Under the pieces are notes generated by a model. The model was not told where the DNA came from and searched no databases. It saw nothing but the letters and a program-made list of their open reading frames with translations. A DNA stretch of 64,000 nt from Phlebopus portentosus (Eukaryota > Basidiomycota > Agaricomycetes > Boletales > Boletinellaceae), in contig JAYXKI010000008.1 in the NCBI GenBank assembly GCA_037892935.1, forward strand, positions 496,001-560,000. Reading direction: 5' to 3'. Shown here piece by piece: positions 37,720 to 48,475 of the stretch (position 1 is the stretch's first letter; the number at the start of each line of letters is the position of its first letter). The translations under genes were made by a program, and so were the position numbers.

Positions 37720-39365
37720 CTCGATACTGATGAGAGACGATACGGAGAATCTCGCCGTCTATTTACAGGTATATAAGACGAACAAAATCAATTTCCTTCT
37801 CGAGATGGATCGGAAGACAGCAGCATCCGGATAGTCAGGCGCCCGATTCGCCATCTCTGAGCGTGCGGTGATAGGATGGAATCAAACTCTAACTAAGAAC
37901 AAGAACTTACAGTAAAATAGCAGAGTACTCACTCCTGAAGTATTTCTCTGAATATTGTTGAAAAAGGAAGTTACGTGAATGAAGTAGGCCTTTTCAATTA
38001 GAAAGCTTCTTCGAATAAGGAATATATAGCTATCGTAGTTCAGAGATCATATCCACCAAATGCGAATAAACCCAGTACTGAATAGCCTGAAGCTTATAAT
38101 ATATATTTTTGAACGTGAAGCATTGCATTGATTTCGCACGATGAAAGCATCGAAACTTACTATACCACTTTGTTTGTTCTTCTCGACTCTTCAACGACAC
38201 AGGAAGGCTGATTCCGCCTTCGAAAATACGAAAAATCGGGTTTGCTGCCATAAATACGGACGTAACAGCGTGAGTGAAGCTGTCTCTCGTGTCGATTATA
38301 GTACTAGTGTAAGTGCAGTGCGTGCCTCGGGGCGGAAGGACCGGTATGATCCTATAATTCTATATTGACTCCTGGGGTGAATCAAAGCTTGCAGTATGAT
38401 AAGGATGCAGTACTGACCGATGCCGCAACAACGAACACACCTTCAGGTAAATTCAAACAGTCTTTTGTCTTGCTGGTTCTCGAAGATCTTGCATTGCCAG
38501 GCAATGCACAAAGAATTGTACAAGAATACAAGGTGACACGACAGATAGCTAGCGTTTCCATTAGAGCCCGGACTGCACTCCTTGTACCTTCGGCTGACAA
38601 TAATAATAAAAAGACACCCCATCCACCGAGGACTACATATGTCTGCTCAACCTAATTACAAATTTTCCCGAAGGATACCAAGTTGCTACTACAATTTACA
38701 AAGCACACCAGGTAGTACGCATTGCTGCGAAACACTTCTTCTAAATGGGATCTAAATTCTTTTCGGTTGCAATCGGCAACGAAAGTATCTGGGTGAGTAA
38801 GATAATTAGGATGTTTCCCCATGAATTTGTGACATCAATCTTAATTCTGAAAGGCAATCGGGCGAGAAGCATAACAATTGGGAAAGAGAATCGAAGTTGA
38901 TGTCGAATCCATGTAGAAGGCAGAAGGAAAGAACTTTGTCGTTAGCTGTCCATATCATGACTATACGCTTAATATTGGAACGGAACGGGCCTAGTCAAAG
39001 GCTAAGCACCAATGTGGCCAACATTATTATTGACTCTCGCGCTGGACATGGACGGTCTTGAAAAGTAAGGGCTTGTAACGTAGCCACACGAAGGCCATAA
39101 CCTTTTCAGGGTGCACTGGAGGTAGCCTCAAGTGCGAATCCAGATCTCATTATTACTATCATAGCCATCACCTTAATATCCGCTGAGGCGGAGTATATTT
39201 GATACATGATATGCAGTGCGAGTAAGCCCATATCTATGAAGATTAGCAATGCAATGGAATATGATAAAATAAACCCAATCCTTACGGCACGAAAACAAAC
39301 ATAGAGCTGTGCAGCTAAACCAAATCAAACGAAATGCTAACCACGACTAGCGTCCATGTTTGAAA
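37720..39365. other. Long intergenic stretch
   Basis: About 1.6 kb. Open frames near 38380-38655 on both strands carry no recognisable motif. Contains the MFS promoter and the 3' flank of the Ldb17-like gene. Confidence 0.4.
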
Positions 39366-41813
39366 TTAAGATTGATTAAAAGGATGAAATCGACTGAGCG
39401 GGCTGGAGGACGACGTGGTCCCAGTCCGGTTAGATGAGGATGCAATCGTCACTACCGTCGCGCCACTTGCTGTGCGTGCAGTCGGGATCGCAGGAGGCTT
39501 GCGTCGTTTCGGTGGAGGTGTCGGAGGTGCCGTTCGACGATGGTGATGCTCGTGAGAACTCGAACTATGCAAGACCTTTTTGCCCGACATGGAAGACATG
39601 GATCGCGCAGCCGGAACAGCTCCAGCTCCGAGGATTGGGGAGACAATGCTATCGACGGCCTGACCGAGTGAGGTAGTATGCGGCCCAGAAGCTGCAGTCG
39701 ATCCTGATCCAGAAGCGGCACCGGAACCCGATGCGGAACCTTGATGACTATGCATGCGAGACACAGATGGCGCTGATCTCACAGTGCTAGTCGCTCCCGC
39801 AACATGATCCAAAGAAGAAACTGAGGATGGCGACGAAGTGCTTGAAGAAGACGAAAGATTTTGATCGGGGAGAGTCGATGCGCGTTGCGGCTGTTTCACG
39901 CCTGTCATCGGTGATTTTGGTGAGCTGGGTAAAGAGCTCGCGGGAAGCGCAGAACCAAATGACTGTAGGTCAAAGACGCTCGAGTTCGCCTGCTTCGTTG
40001 AGTAAGGTTCCCTATGATGAGCGGGACCTTTACCCTTGGAGGCGTGCGCAGAGCGTAAGTTCTCCGCGCTTCTTACTGCTTTGATTGAATTTGATCTCGT
40101 ATGTGATTTCAACGTGCGAGGTGTTTCTGGCGAAGAGGTCGGAATATAATCGTTCTTCGAGGTTGACGTGATGCCCTCCGACCCGGGACTATCAACTCGA
40201 ATGGAAACATCGCTAAACCCGGGGTACTGCTGTCCGACACGGTAGAAGCGATGCGCCGGAGCTGTACGCACCAATCACCCGACAAGCATCGTTCAACCAA
40301 GCGTTTCGTCGTTGGATTGACTTCCCGAATGTTCGGCTGGCTGATGAGCGATTCCAGGGTGCGTACAATCTGCGGACGCTTATATGGTACAGAACGCAGT
40401 TGTGTGCGCGTAAGAAGCGGGTGAAGGACGCGGAGATAAGTATGCCGCAGCTGATGTGGCAGTATTTTAGCGTATGTATTTCTTCAAAAGAAAGCAAGCT
40501 CACTGATTCACTGTCCTCATCGAGGTCGACGAGCTCTCGGAGGAATACATCTACCAACACACGCAAGTCGTTCGTGTAGAAATATTCTGATGTACCTTTC
40601 GTCGTGAATAGCAGATACAAAATTTTCAAGACAAGTAACTGCATGCACAGGTCTTCTGGTGAACGGCCTATATCCAATCGTCATCAGCCATACTAAATTT
40701 AAACTTTCGGGATTGCTCACCAGCTCGATTAAGCATGAAGATCATGTTCTCGCCAAATGTTTTGCTGGAGTTCAATCGTAACATGAGAACACGCAGAACT
40801 CGATTGTTCCCCTCTGCAGAAGTATATTTTAATTCCTTCCCGGAGGCAGGAAGCGTCGCAACCATGAATTGTTCATTCAACGCTACCTGCGGCACGGCAG
40901 TTAGACGTAGAAAATAGGTGCCCACAATCCACTCACAATCAATTTTATAAGCGAATAGTTCAATATTTCGTCTTGCATGTGTCGAGTTTGCTCAACGAGA
41001 TCGAAGAGATAATCAATGAAGGCGTCGTCAAAAATTCCTAATCAAGAAGTCAGAACGATGGACACACGGTTCACTTACGAGACGTACGTAAATCCGACAA
41101 AGAGAACTTCTGCACTCTGCAAACTTCGTAAAGTATCTGCACGGATAAGATCCGTAGGTTCGCTTCGATGGGTGCAGGCAAATTCTTCGTCCAATTAGAG
41201 GTTGCAAGATCCTCAACCTCCGGGTCAAAATCCAATAAAACGTAGTCCATGAGTATAGGAAGCAGCGGTGTCCATTTCTTGTGAGATCGTAGAAAGCTAG
41301 AATGTTGCCGGCCATATTGTAGAAGTATTTGGAATAGAATAAGCAGTGTATGCGGGTCTGTAGTCTGACGAAAACAAATGCTCCGTCAACCGCGGATCAA
41401 CAAATATCCTACGGAAGACCGACCTTCTCCGCGTCTTCCAGTAACCGTTCTCGCATCCGCTCAGAATGAAACGTAAAAAGGTCGCATTGGAGGAGCAGCG
41501 AGCACGCATGCTCTAGCTGCACAGGTGTCTGGAGGTATTGTTCTGCCAAATGTAATGAGCACAACTTAGTGGAGAAGTCACGCTGTACAACGGACCATGG
41601 TATGTAGCGCAGAAAGAGACGAAGCGAGCTAACGCAGCGTCCAGTTGTCCTAAAGTTGCATCTTCTGGTATTTGGATTATGTCTTCAAGTTCTGCACAAT
41701 AGACATCCAACCGAGTTATAAATATGCGAGCTGGGATAAAGAGCAGCATGAGACATACCTGACCAGAATTGCTGGGCATTTTCGATGATGTAAACAATCC
41801 CGAAGTCGTCCAT
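39366..41813 (-). CDS. Ldb17/SPIN90 (DUF2013) family actin regulator
   Basis: Yeast Ldb17 and animal SPIN90 act at endocytic actin patches through Arp2/3 and SH3 partners. Nine exons join in phase: 41759-41813, 41596-41691, 41424-41542, 41088-41364, 40937-41037, 40721-40886, 40504-40667, 40272-40450, 39366-40212; 667 residues. The helical family core carries FLRSHKKWTPLLPILMDYVL, FDPEVEDLA, TFGENMIFMLNRA, LYLLFTTKGTSEYFYTNDLR and LRHTYLRVLHPLL, which fix the junctions. The last exon encodes a 280-residue Ser-rich tail with APPTPPPKRRKPPAIP, a clear SH3-binding polyproline segment. Residue 1 is set by MDDFGIVYIIENAQQFW, a family-like beginning. Role in actin control is from the family. Confidence 0.86.
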
Positions 41814-43115
41814 GGCTCACGCAGTTTGCTCTCTCTTATGCCTCCAAAATACCAACCATGCAATCTTCTCTGCTTATACCAACCAACACACCCGAACGCG
41901 ACGAACCAGCACCTGACCGTGAAGGGTGAGAAGTAGAACTCGGTGCTCGCCGAAAGCGTCAAGGAAGACAGTCGTTCAATAAGTGGCAGCGTAGTGCATC
42001 AAATCAGTTATTTTCGAGGTTTTAAAGGTTGTCTTCCGGTTGCTGTGCTGTGTTGCGGTGACGAGGATGCTGGACGTGCGGCCAAGTGGAGGAAAGGAAA
42101 GCCGATGTGGAGACAGCCCAAATACACCCGGCAACCAAAATCAGTAATAAATATTTTCCCACGACTGCTTTATCTTTGATGACACATATCTCCATAGTGG
42201 GAATTGATTACTGCAATAATAAATTCGGTCTATACAGCAACACGAATTCAGCAATTCTTGGCCGAATCATAAGCTAGAACAAACAAGAACGATTTCAAGA
42301 CAAGAACATCAGAGTACATCGCATCACCAAATTCAGGAATGAAGAACTGTTTTCAGTTTATATGTATCTGACAGAAGACAACTTGAAAACTACTCATATT
42401 CCCATCTCACAGATGAGTGAAAAGGTGATAATCATATTGCATTTATTGGGTTTTTCAAGTTGGGTAGTAATTATCGCAGAATGTCCACCAAACTACACAA
42501 AAAGGAAAGTATTGGTTTTGTTTCTCTCACAAGCTACCAAGAGTTCTCAGAGATGATTGAATTATGGTCAATCCAAAGCACTTGCCCTTAGCGACTGGCA
42601 TCAGCACATCTCCTATGAGAAGTGGAATACTGAAGAACCCTCCGGTGATTATATCAATCGATTCGCTTGAAACAGCTGCATTTGCGGTTGTACTGAGCTT
42701 CACGCTTTGAATCATCTTCACCGCGTTCTTTTGAGGCGCTGTCCACATTATAGTGTTTCCAAGTCATCAATCCACCAGCACAAGGTTGAGCACGCAAAAA
42801 TACAAAAAATGTACCACTAGTATGCGGCTAGATACGCGTCGGATTTCAATTAGCAGTGATCCATCTACTCGTACTGAGTAAAATTTCTAGAGTCATCCTA
42901 TAGATCAGTACTTTGCTTGGAACGAGATTGTGGAAGAAGACAAGAAAGCACAAAAAGAATGCCGATTAGACAAAAAATTAAACTCCGCTACTATCATGAC
43001 GTATATCTTCTCATGCATATAAAGTAGTCCTGGACGCGCAGAGTTCCTGTTTTTACCCTTCTCCTTCCGACTTCACTGGCAAGCAGTGGCACAAAATAAA
43101 TTCTACGAGATAAAG
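41814..43115. other. Intergenic between divergent genes
   Basis: 1.3 kb between the Ldb17-like (-) and AKR (+) starts. AT-rich in the middle. No gene recognised. Confidence 0.45.
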
Positions 43116-44793
43116 ATGAAAGCTACAACGAAACTTGGCTTTGGCGACAAGACAGTCACCGCCGGAAAAGTTGGCGTTCGTATCGGTATTTTCCTAGTAG
43201 AGCAGTCATAACATCTGCTAATGTCGCGGTTTTCACTAGCATGGCCTCATGATGATGACGTGCGAAATTCATTCCTTACAGCTCCTTATTTCTCAGTTAT
43301 CGAGAATACTGTATTGTAGTTGGATTCCCACTCCTATTTCGGACGAAGAGGCATTCGAGGCCATCAAAACGTCACTGGATTCAGTACCTCCTGGAACGAA
43401 AATGATTTTGAACAGCGGTATGTCTGACTGCACGTATATACGTGCGCTGCGTGAATGATATGGGTTTGTAGGTGAATTCTATGGAATGAATCCCCGCGAA
43501 GCCAATCTCGAGCTCCTTGCTCGGTTCTTTGAGAAATATCCATCTTACGCTGATAAGGCTTTCCTTTCCGTAAAGGTCCGCATTCGAGTATTTTTCAATC
43601 GAGCAGTAGCCTTAATTCCGGACAGGGAGGAACCAAAGCTGATTCACTTGAACCCGATTCTTCGTATGTCTATCTGAATTGCTTTTTTTTTTTTTTTTTT
43701 GGAAAAATCGCTGATTATGAATAATAGTCCAAATAATTTGAAGCGTAGTGTCGATTGTGTCCTGGCAAAGCTTCGTGGAACGAAGAAACTTGACCTTTTT
43801 GAATGCGCACGAGTAGATCGCAAGTATCCCATTGAAGAAACTATCAAGGTTCTGTCCGGGTTTGTCGCGGAAGGCAAATTCGATTATATTGGCATGTCCG
43901 AATGCAAGGCCACTACAGTCAGGTGCGCCAATGCAGTAAGTTCGTCACTGCACTTAGGAGTACCCTGCATGTCTGAGACATTTTTAGATTCATCCAATTT
44001 CTGCTGTTGAGATTGAGGTCAGTCCTTGGTCTTACGACGACCTGGTCAAAGAAGGTATGATTCACGTCATATACGCGCCAGCTTCATGATACAGACCTGC
44101 TCAATTTCCAGTCCTGGCAACATGCGAGGAGCTTGGTATTATCGTCTGTGCTTATGCGTGAGTTTCTTTGATCCCGACAGAAGATTGGGAGCCGGTCATG
44201 ATCAAGGCATGCTGAGTAGACCTCTCGGTCGCGGCTTCCTCTCTGGAAAATACAAGAGTGCAAATGATTTGGAAGGTTTGTTTTCATTATTTTATTTTAT
44301 TTTTGCCATCCTTTAATGCTGACATATTGATGGTGATACGCAGATGGCGACTTCAGGAAGCACCTGGCTCGATTCCAGGAAGAGGTTAATTTTGAATTTC
44401 GAATTTCTACAACACTCTTACACAGAATTCGTTACGATTAGAATTTCAAGCATAATATGGCAATAGTCGAAAGCATCCAAGGTATTGCAGCGAAGAAAGG
44501 TGTAACCCCAGCTCAACTCTGCCTCGCGTGGGTCTGTGCGCTTGGTCCACATGTCGTCCCTATTCCAGGATCGTCGTGAGTTCTCTTGTTGCCCATCTGT
44601 CAGGTCGAGATTTTTATATGCTCGGTTTCATACGAACAGAAAGAAGCAGAGAACGGAGGAAAACTGCGCGGCAGCCGACGTTTCTGTAAGCCAAGCTGAT
44701 ATCGAAGTCGTCAAGAAAGTACTGGAGGAACACCCAGTTCGAGGAGGTAGATATGGTCCTGGAGGCGATGAAGCCTACCACTTGTGGGGATGA
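43116..44793 (+). CDS. Aldo/keto reductase, AKR8/pyridoxal reductase type
   Basis: An NADPH-dependent reductase related to yeast and fission-yeast pyridoxal reductase (Plr1). Twelve exons join in phase: 43116-43175, 43240-43259, 43320-43417, 43472-43575, 43626-43663, 43728-43935, 43988-44054, 44112-44157, 44220-44275, 44344-44384, 44442-44575, 44640-44793; 341 residues. The active-site Tyr lies in NSGEFYGM (about residue 63) and Lys in FLSVK (about 94). [31 protein letters not shown] and PIPGS match the barrel and the NADPH site. Exon 2 is a 20-nt microexon (HGLMMM). Exon 1 ends at a GTTCGT donor. An 18-base T tract lies in intron 5. The substrate is inferred from family resemblance only. Confidence 0.88.
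43683..43700 (+). repeat. Poly(T) tract in an AKR intron
   Basis: Eighteen T in a row, upstream of the exon 6 acceptor. It may act as the pyrimidine tract. Confidence 0.9.
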
Positions 44794-46549
44794 AATGCGG
44801 AAATCGAAGCTTTCCGTAATGTTACTATGAGAATTGTTTGAAGAGATTGTTTTGTAGAACTCGACGAAAATTCAGCTGTTTCTCTCAAAAGGAATCCCGT
44901 AGGAACTCGGCCAGTCTCTCGAGCGATCCCGAATGTCCGTGCCATCGAACAAGAAACCATCTGTAAGGCCCGGTGTCAGTATACATATTTTGAAATAGCC
45001 GGTGTCATAGCTCGTGATCTGGACGTTGATAATATGTTCGGCAATACACGACTCATGGATATCATCACTCAAAAGGTCTGGTTAATATATACTATGGGAA
45101 GACAGAAATACAAAGCGTATCCTAGAAGAATCGTGGTGAGCTCTTACAGACATGATAGTAATAGTACGTTGGGGGGATAACTACCTTCAGCAACAATCAG
45201 TTGAAACACCCCATGCATTGTGTGAGGTTAGGGCGATGTCATCAAAGCGAATGCTCGTATCACCGACTCCATGCCGAGAGTCCGTCGAAGGCTTTTCCAG
45301 GCATTTAACCTACAGATGTCATTAAGTCAATTTCTGAACTACATAACAGAGGTCGGAACTGGCATACCCAGAAAGCAAGCAATTGAGATACACTGAGATA
45401 TTAGATAGCTTTAGAGGATTTTTGTCAGATAGTCAAAGGAAAAGACTGACAATTCGCGGCGATTACTGTAAGTCAATAAGCAAGTAGATGCCACTGAGCT
45501 AAGGACTGATGTTGCTTAAAAACAATACCATGGCGTCAACTATAGCCCCGGGCATCGCGTTGTCGGCAATCTCGCTATGATAACCTCGCATTCAGGAAGT
45601 ATTTGCCATAAACGAAAGAAAGCATACTTTGAGAGGCGCTTCAATGGCTTTGTATCCTTAATTCCCCGCACAAATATCATATAATTCCCATGTAGCAATA
45701 GAATCTGTCTCGCAGCATCCAATGTCCATATCGAAAAGATGTATATCTTGAACCAGTACTAGTCAGTCCTCCAATATCTCTGGAGGAAAGTCAGTTACAA
45801 AGATGTACGAATTTCCCAGAGATTCTGTTCACTTGCCTCGAGACAGAACTACAGCTGTAGGCATCCGACTCCCCAAGAGCTTAAATAGTCATGAACATGC
45901 CTAAGTTTGCCTCTTGATGTCGGAGTACTAAAACTCACATTGAGGCAAAGCTGAGAAATGAAGTTTAGTTTTGAGTACCCTGCGTGAAAAAGATAGGGAA
46001 CTGTATTCCTGCGAGAAATAGGCAGCCGTACTGATCCACCATGAGTTCAAATCCCGAACTGGAATAATCCGAGACTCACTGTACTATCCACCCGAGATAT
46101 GAGTATAGTATAGTATCTCCTGGGTCCATGTTGTAAGAAGACAATCTCAAGGAATAAGGAGTAAACTCTGACAGAGAAAAGTGCGGATAAGTGGTCGAGG
46201 GGACACCTGGTGGTCTGATAATATAGGGATAAATTCTGGGTCTCTAGTTACACCACCAGTGGTCGTAGCCGTTAATCTCAACCGAACATGTTCCGCTTCT
46301 TCAGAAATCTCGCGCGCCAATCCTGAGGCAACGCTGGCGGAGTTGGCCATTGGAAAATGGTATGGACGTTCTTCATTCGTGATTTGAACATACCTCGGGA
46401 GAAAATTGCCGGAGGTCAAGGTCAAGGTGAAGTAAGCATGTTTGGGTCTGTTTTTGTTAGACGTTGAACCACGTGTACCCGACGCGTCGCGTTTCGTTCG
46501 CTCAGACTCAGAGCCAGTACCAGTAGCAGGTTCTATCCTTTCTTTCAAT
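44794..46549. other. Long stretch without a recognised gene
   Basis: About 1.75 kb. A plus-strand frame of about 105 codons (about 44847-45180) is open without an ATG at its start and without a known motif (it includes RNPVGTRPVSRAIPNV). The minus-strand frame at 46147-46650 overlaps the next gene and looks like its shadow. The remainder shows nothing. Confidence 0.35.
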
Positions 46550-47384
46550 ATGGCATCTTCAACACTTGACTCATTCATATCCTCAAGCAATGTTCGGCCA
46601 ACACCTCTCGCAACATCTTCAGAGATCCGAGACCGAGGGAGTCTATTCATCGCATCAATTTACCGCGCGTCTTCTCCTTCCTCAGCTAGTAAATGCCATG
46701 CTTATCACAAAAACGTTGTGCACGGCTCGAATCCAGCAACGCACGAGATATGTGCCTGGAGGTGTATGAACTTGAAAAAGGGGTGTGACGGCCTGGGAGG
46801 GCCGGATGATTTCGAGCTTGTCAGTGGGAAGGAAGATGATGGTGAGGATAATGGTGGGCGCTCCGTGCTCAGGACGATGGAGAAGGAGGGGGTGATTGAC
46901 GCAATAGTTATCGTAAGTCGGTGGTGAGTACCAGACCTAGAACTTCTTCATATGCTTCTTACTCAACTGGCTGGGACCGATTTGGGAAGAATAACTTGTG
47001 TGTTCGTCTAGGTTCGGCGGAACGCTCCTCGGACCAGTGCGGTTTACACACATCGAGACCTGCACACGAGAGGTCTGCCGAACATTCAAGCTCATTGAAG
47101 AAGTCGAAAGTATAATTGAAAAACTCGAGGCTCTTGATGAGCAGCTCGTGCAACTGCGCTCCGAGCTGGCCGAGATTCAAAGCCAAAGCACTTCCGAATC
47201 GGTGGAGTTAGGGAGCGTCAGCTCTCCAGCGTCAATGCACCGAGAGCCACCGGATTATCGAGCCATGCTGTTATCTCCCTCTCCTGACCTAGAACGTGCG
47301 AAACGCTTGATCACCGCTCGCCAGAGGGCAATTCGGAGCGTAAAAGGTATTCTCATCCAAGCGAAAGATAACTCTTCTGGTTGA
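46550..47384 (+). CDS. UPF0029/IMPACT-domain protein
   Basis: IMPACT/YIH1 proteins bind GCN1 and restrain GCN2; stand-alone UPF0029 proteins are less well known. Two exons, 46550-46923 and 47012-47384, join in phase; 248 residues. The UPF0029 fold shows RGSLFIASIYRA, NPATHEICAWR, the invariant EDDGEDNGGRSVL and FGGTLLGPVRF with the following ETC. The C-terminal 110 residues are a charged helix (EEVESIIEKLEALDEQLVQL). No RWD domain precedes the UPF0029 part, unlike YIH1/IMPACT, so GCN1 binding cannot be assumed. The frame is open upstream without an ATG, so a 5' extension is possible, but ATG 46550 is the first usable start. Confidence 0.83.
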
Positions 47385-47524
47385 ACAGAGTCGGCAGCGG
47401 CTCCGAGTTACCACTTTCGGTTGATATACTTACAATCTAGGTGGAACTCATGAAGTGATCTAGGAATAACAACCATATGCATAGCATTGTGCTTTGTGTA
47501 CCATGAATGATACTTTTATATCTA

Positions 47525-48103
47525 CAGTTGAAATTGTCATAATGCATCGTATCATAGTGCATATATTTCATAATGCATCACTTTTCGGTGTCTCCCATGT
47601 CAGAGGCGGGAAATTATGCAAAAATGTCATATGGAATAATGCATTGAAATTTCATGCATTATGGTGATCAAGGGAGTGATAAGCTACTATAAATTCATGT
47701 AAACTTTGAGTTCTGGGGCAACCAGAGAGCATAATTGAGCACAGCTGGCATTGTATTCAAGGAAATCATATAATTTAATGAAAATACAGGACTAGTAGCA
47801 GATTGATCGACATCGGCAACTACCATAAACAGCCTGATGATCACCTTCCAAATCTGGGACATCAGGACTTACAAGATACTGCATGTCTTTATCCCCCTCT
47901 GCTAAGTCAATGAGAGTGTTCCTTAAGTATCCATACTTTCATTCTAGTGTATAATTAGGTTCATGCCAGTAACATAGGGATCAGATGATGAGGAAGCTAC
48001 CTTTTCCAAAAGCGGGAATATTTTCTCACTCATCTCCTAATAATCTGATAATGCATTACAAAAGGTAGGCTCCCGACATTATGCATTATGACAATTTCAA
48101 CTG
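47525..48103. mobile_element. Tc1/mariner-type MITE, 579 bp
   Basis: A perfect 23-bp terminal inverted repeat, starting CAGTTGAAATTGTC, occupies 47525-47547 and 48081-48103. The element is flanked by TA on both sides (47523-47524 and 48104-48105), the target duplication of mariner elements. There is no coding capacity inside. The motif ATAATGCAT or its complement recurs at least five times within it. It lies between the UPF0029 gene and the CAF-1 gene. Confidence 0.82.
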
Positions 48104-48475
48104 TACATCAATTTGGATTATCAAAGCAAATGTACTTACCTGCCTTCATGACAGGTAGGAGGTGGCGGAATGGCGTGCCGCTTTCGCACAGAGGGCAAAA
48201 CAAAATCATAAAGAGGATGTACGATGATGGTGGGAATGCATGGAGGGTAGTTAAAGATGCAAGACAAGGAGTACGTAGTAGCGGATAGGAAACTAGCGAT
48301 AAAGAGGACAAACTTCGAATAACCGGGATCCAGGCACCAAGCATAAATGGAAAGAACATCAGAGAATATTTTGAATCATAACAGATCAAAGTACTTAAGG
48401 GAAATGTATATGGATGTGTTTTAGTTCATATTCAACAAAACAAGGGAAATAGATAGGCGAGATCGGTTTTTGTGT
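48104..48475. other. Intergenic, 3' flank of the CAF-1 gene
   Basis: Nothing recognised beyond probable 3' UTR. Confidence 0.5.

Noticed and set aside
46147..46650. Minus-strand open frame of 167 codons
   Set aside because: Overlaps the UPF0029 gene on the other strand. It shows no recognisable domain, and the plus-strand gene explains the overlap.
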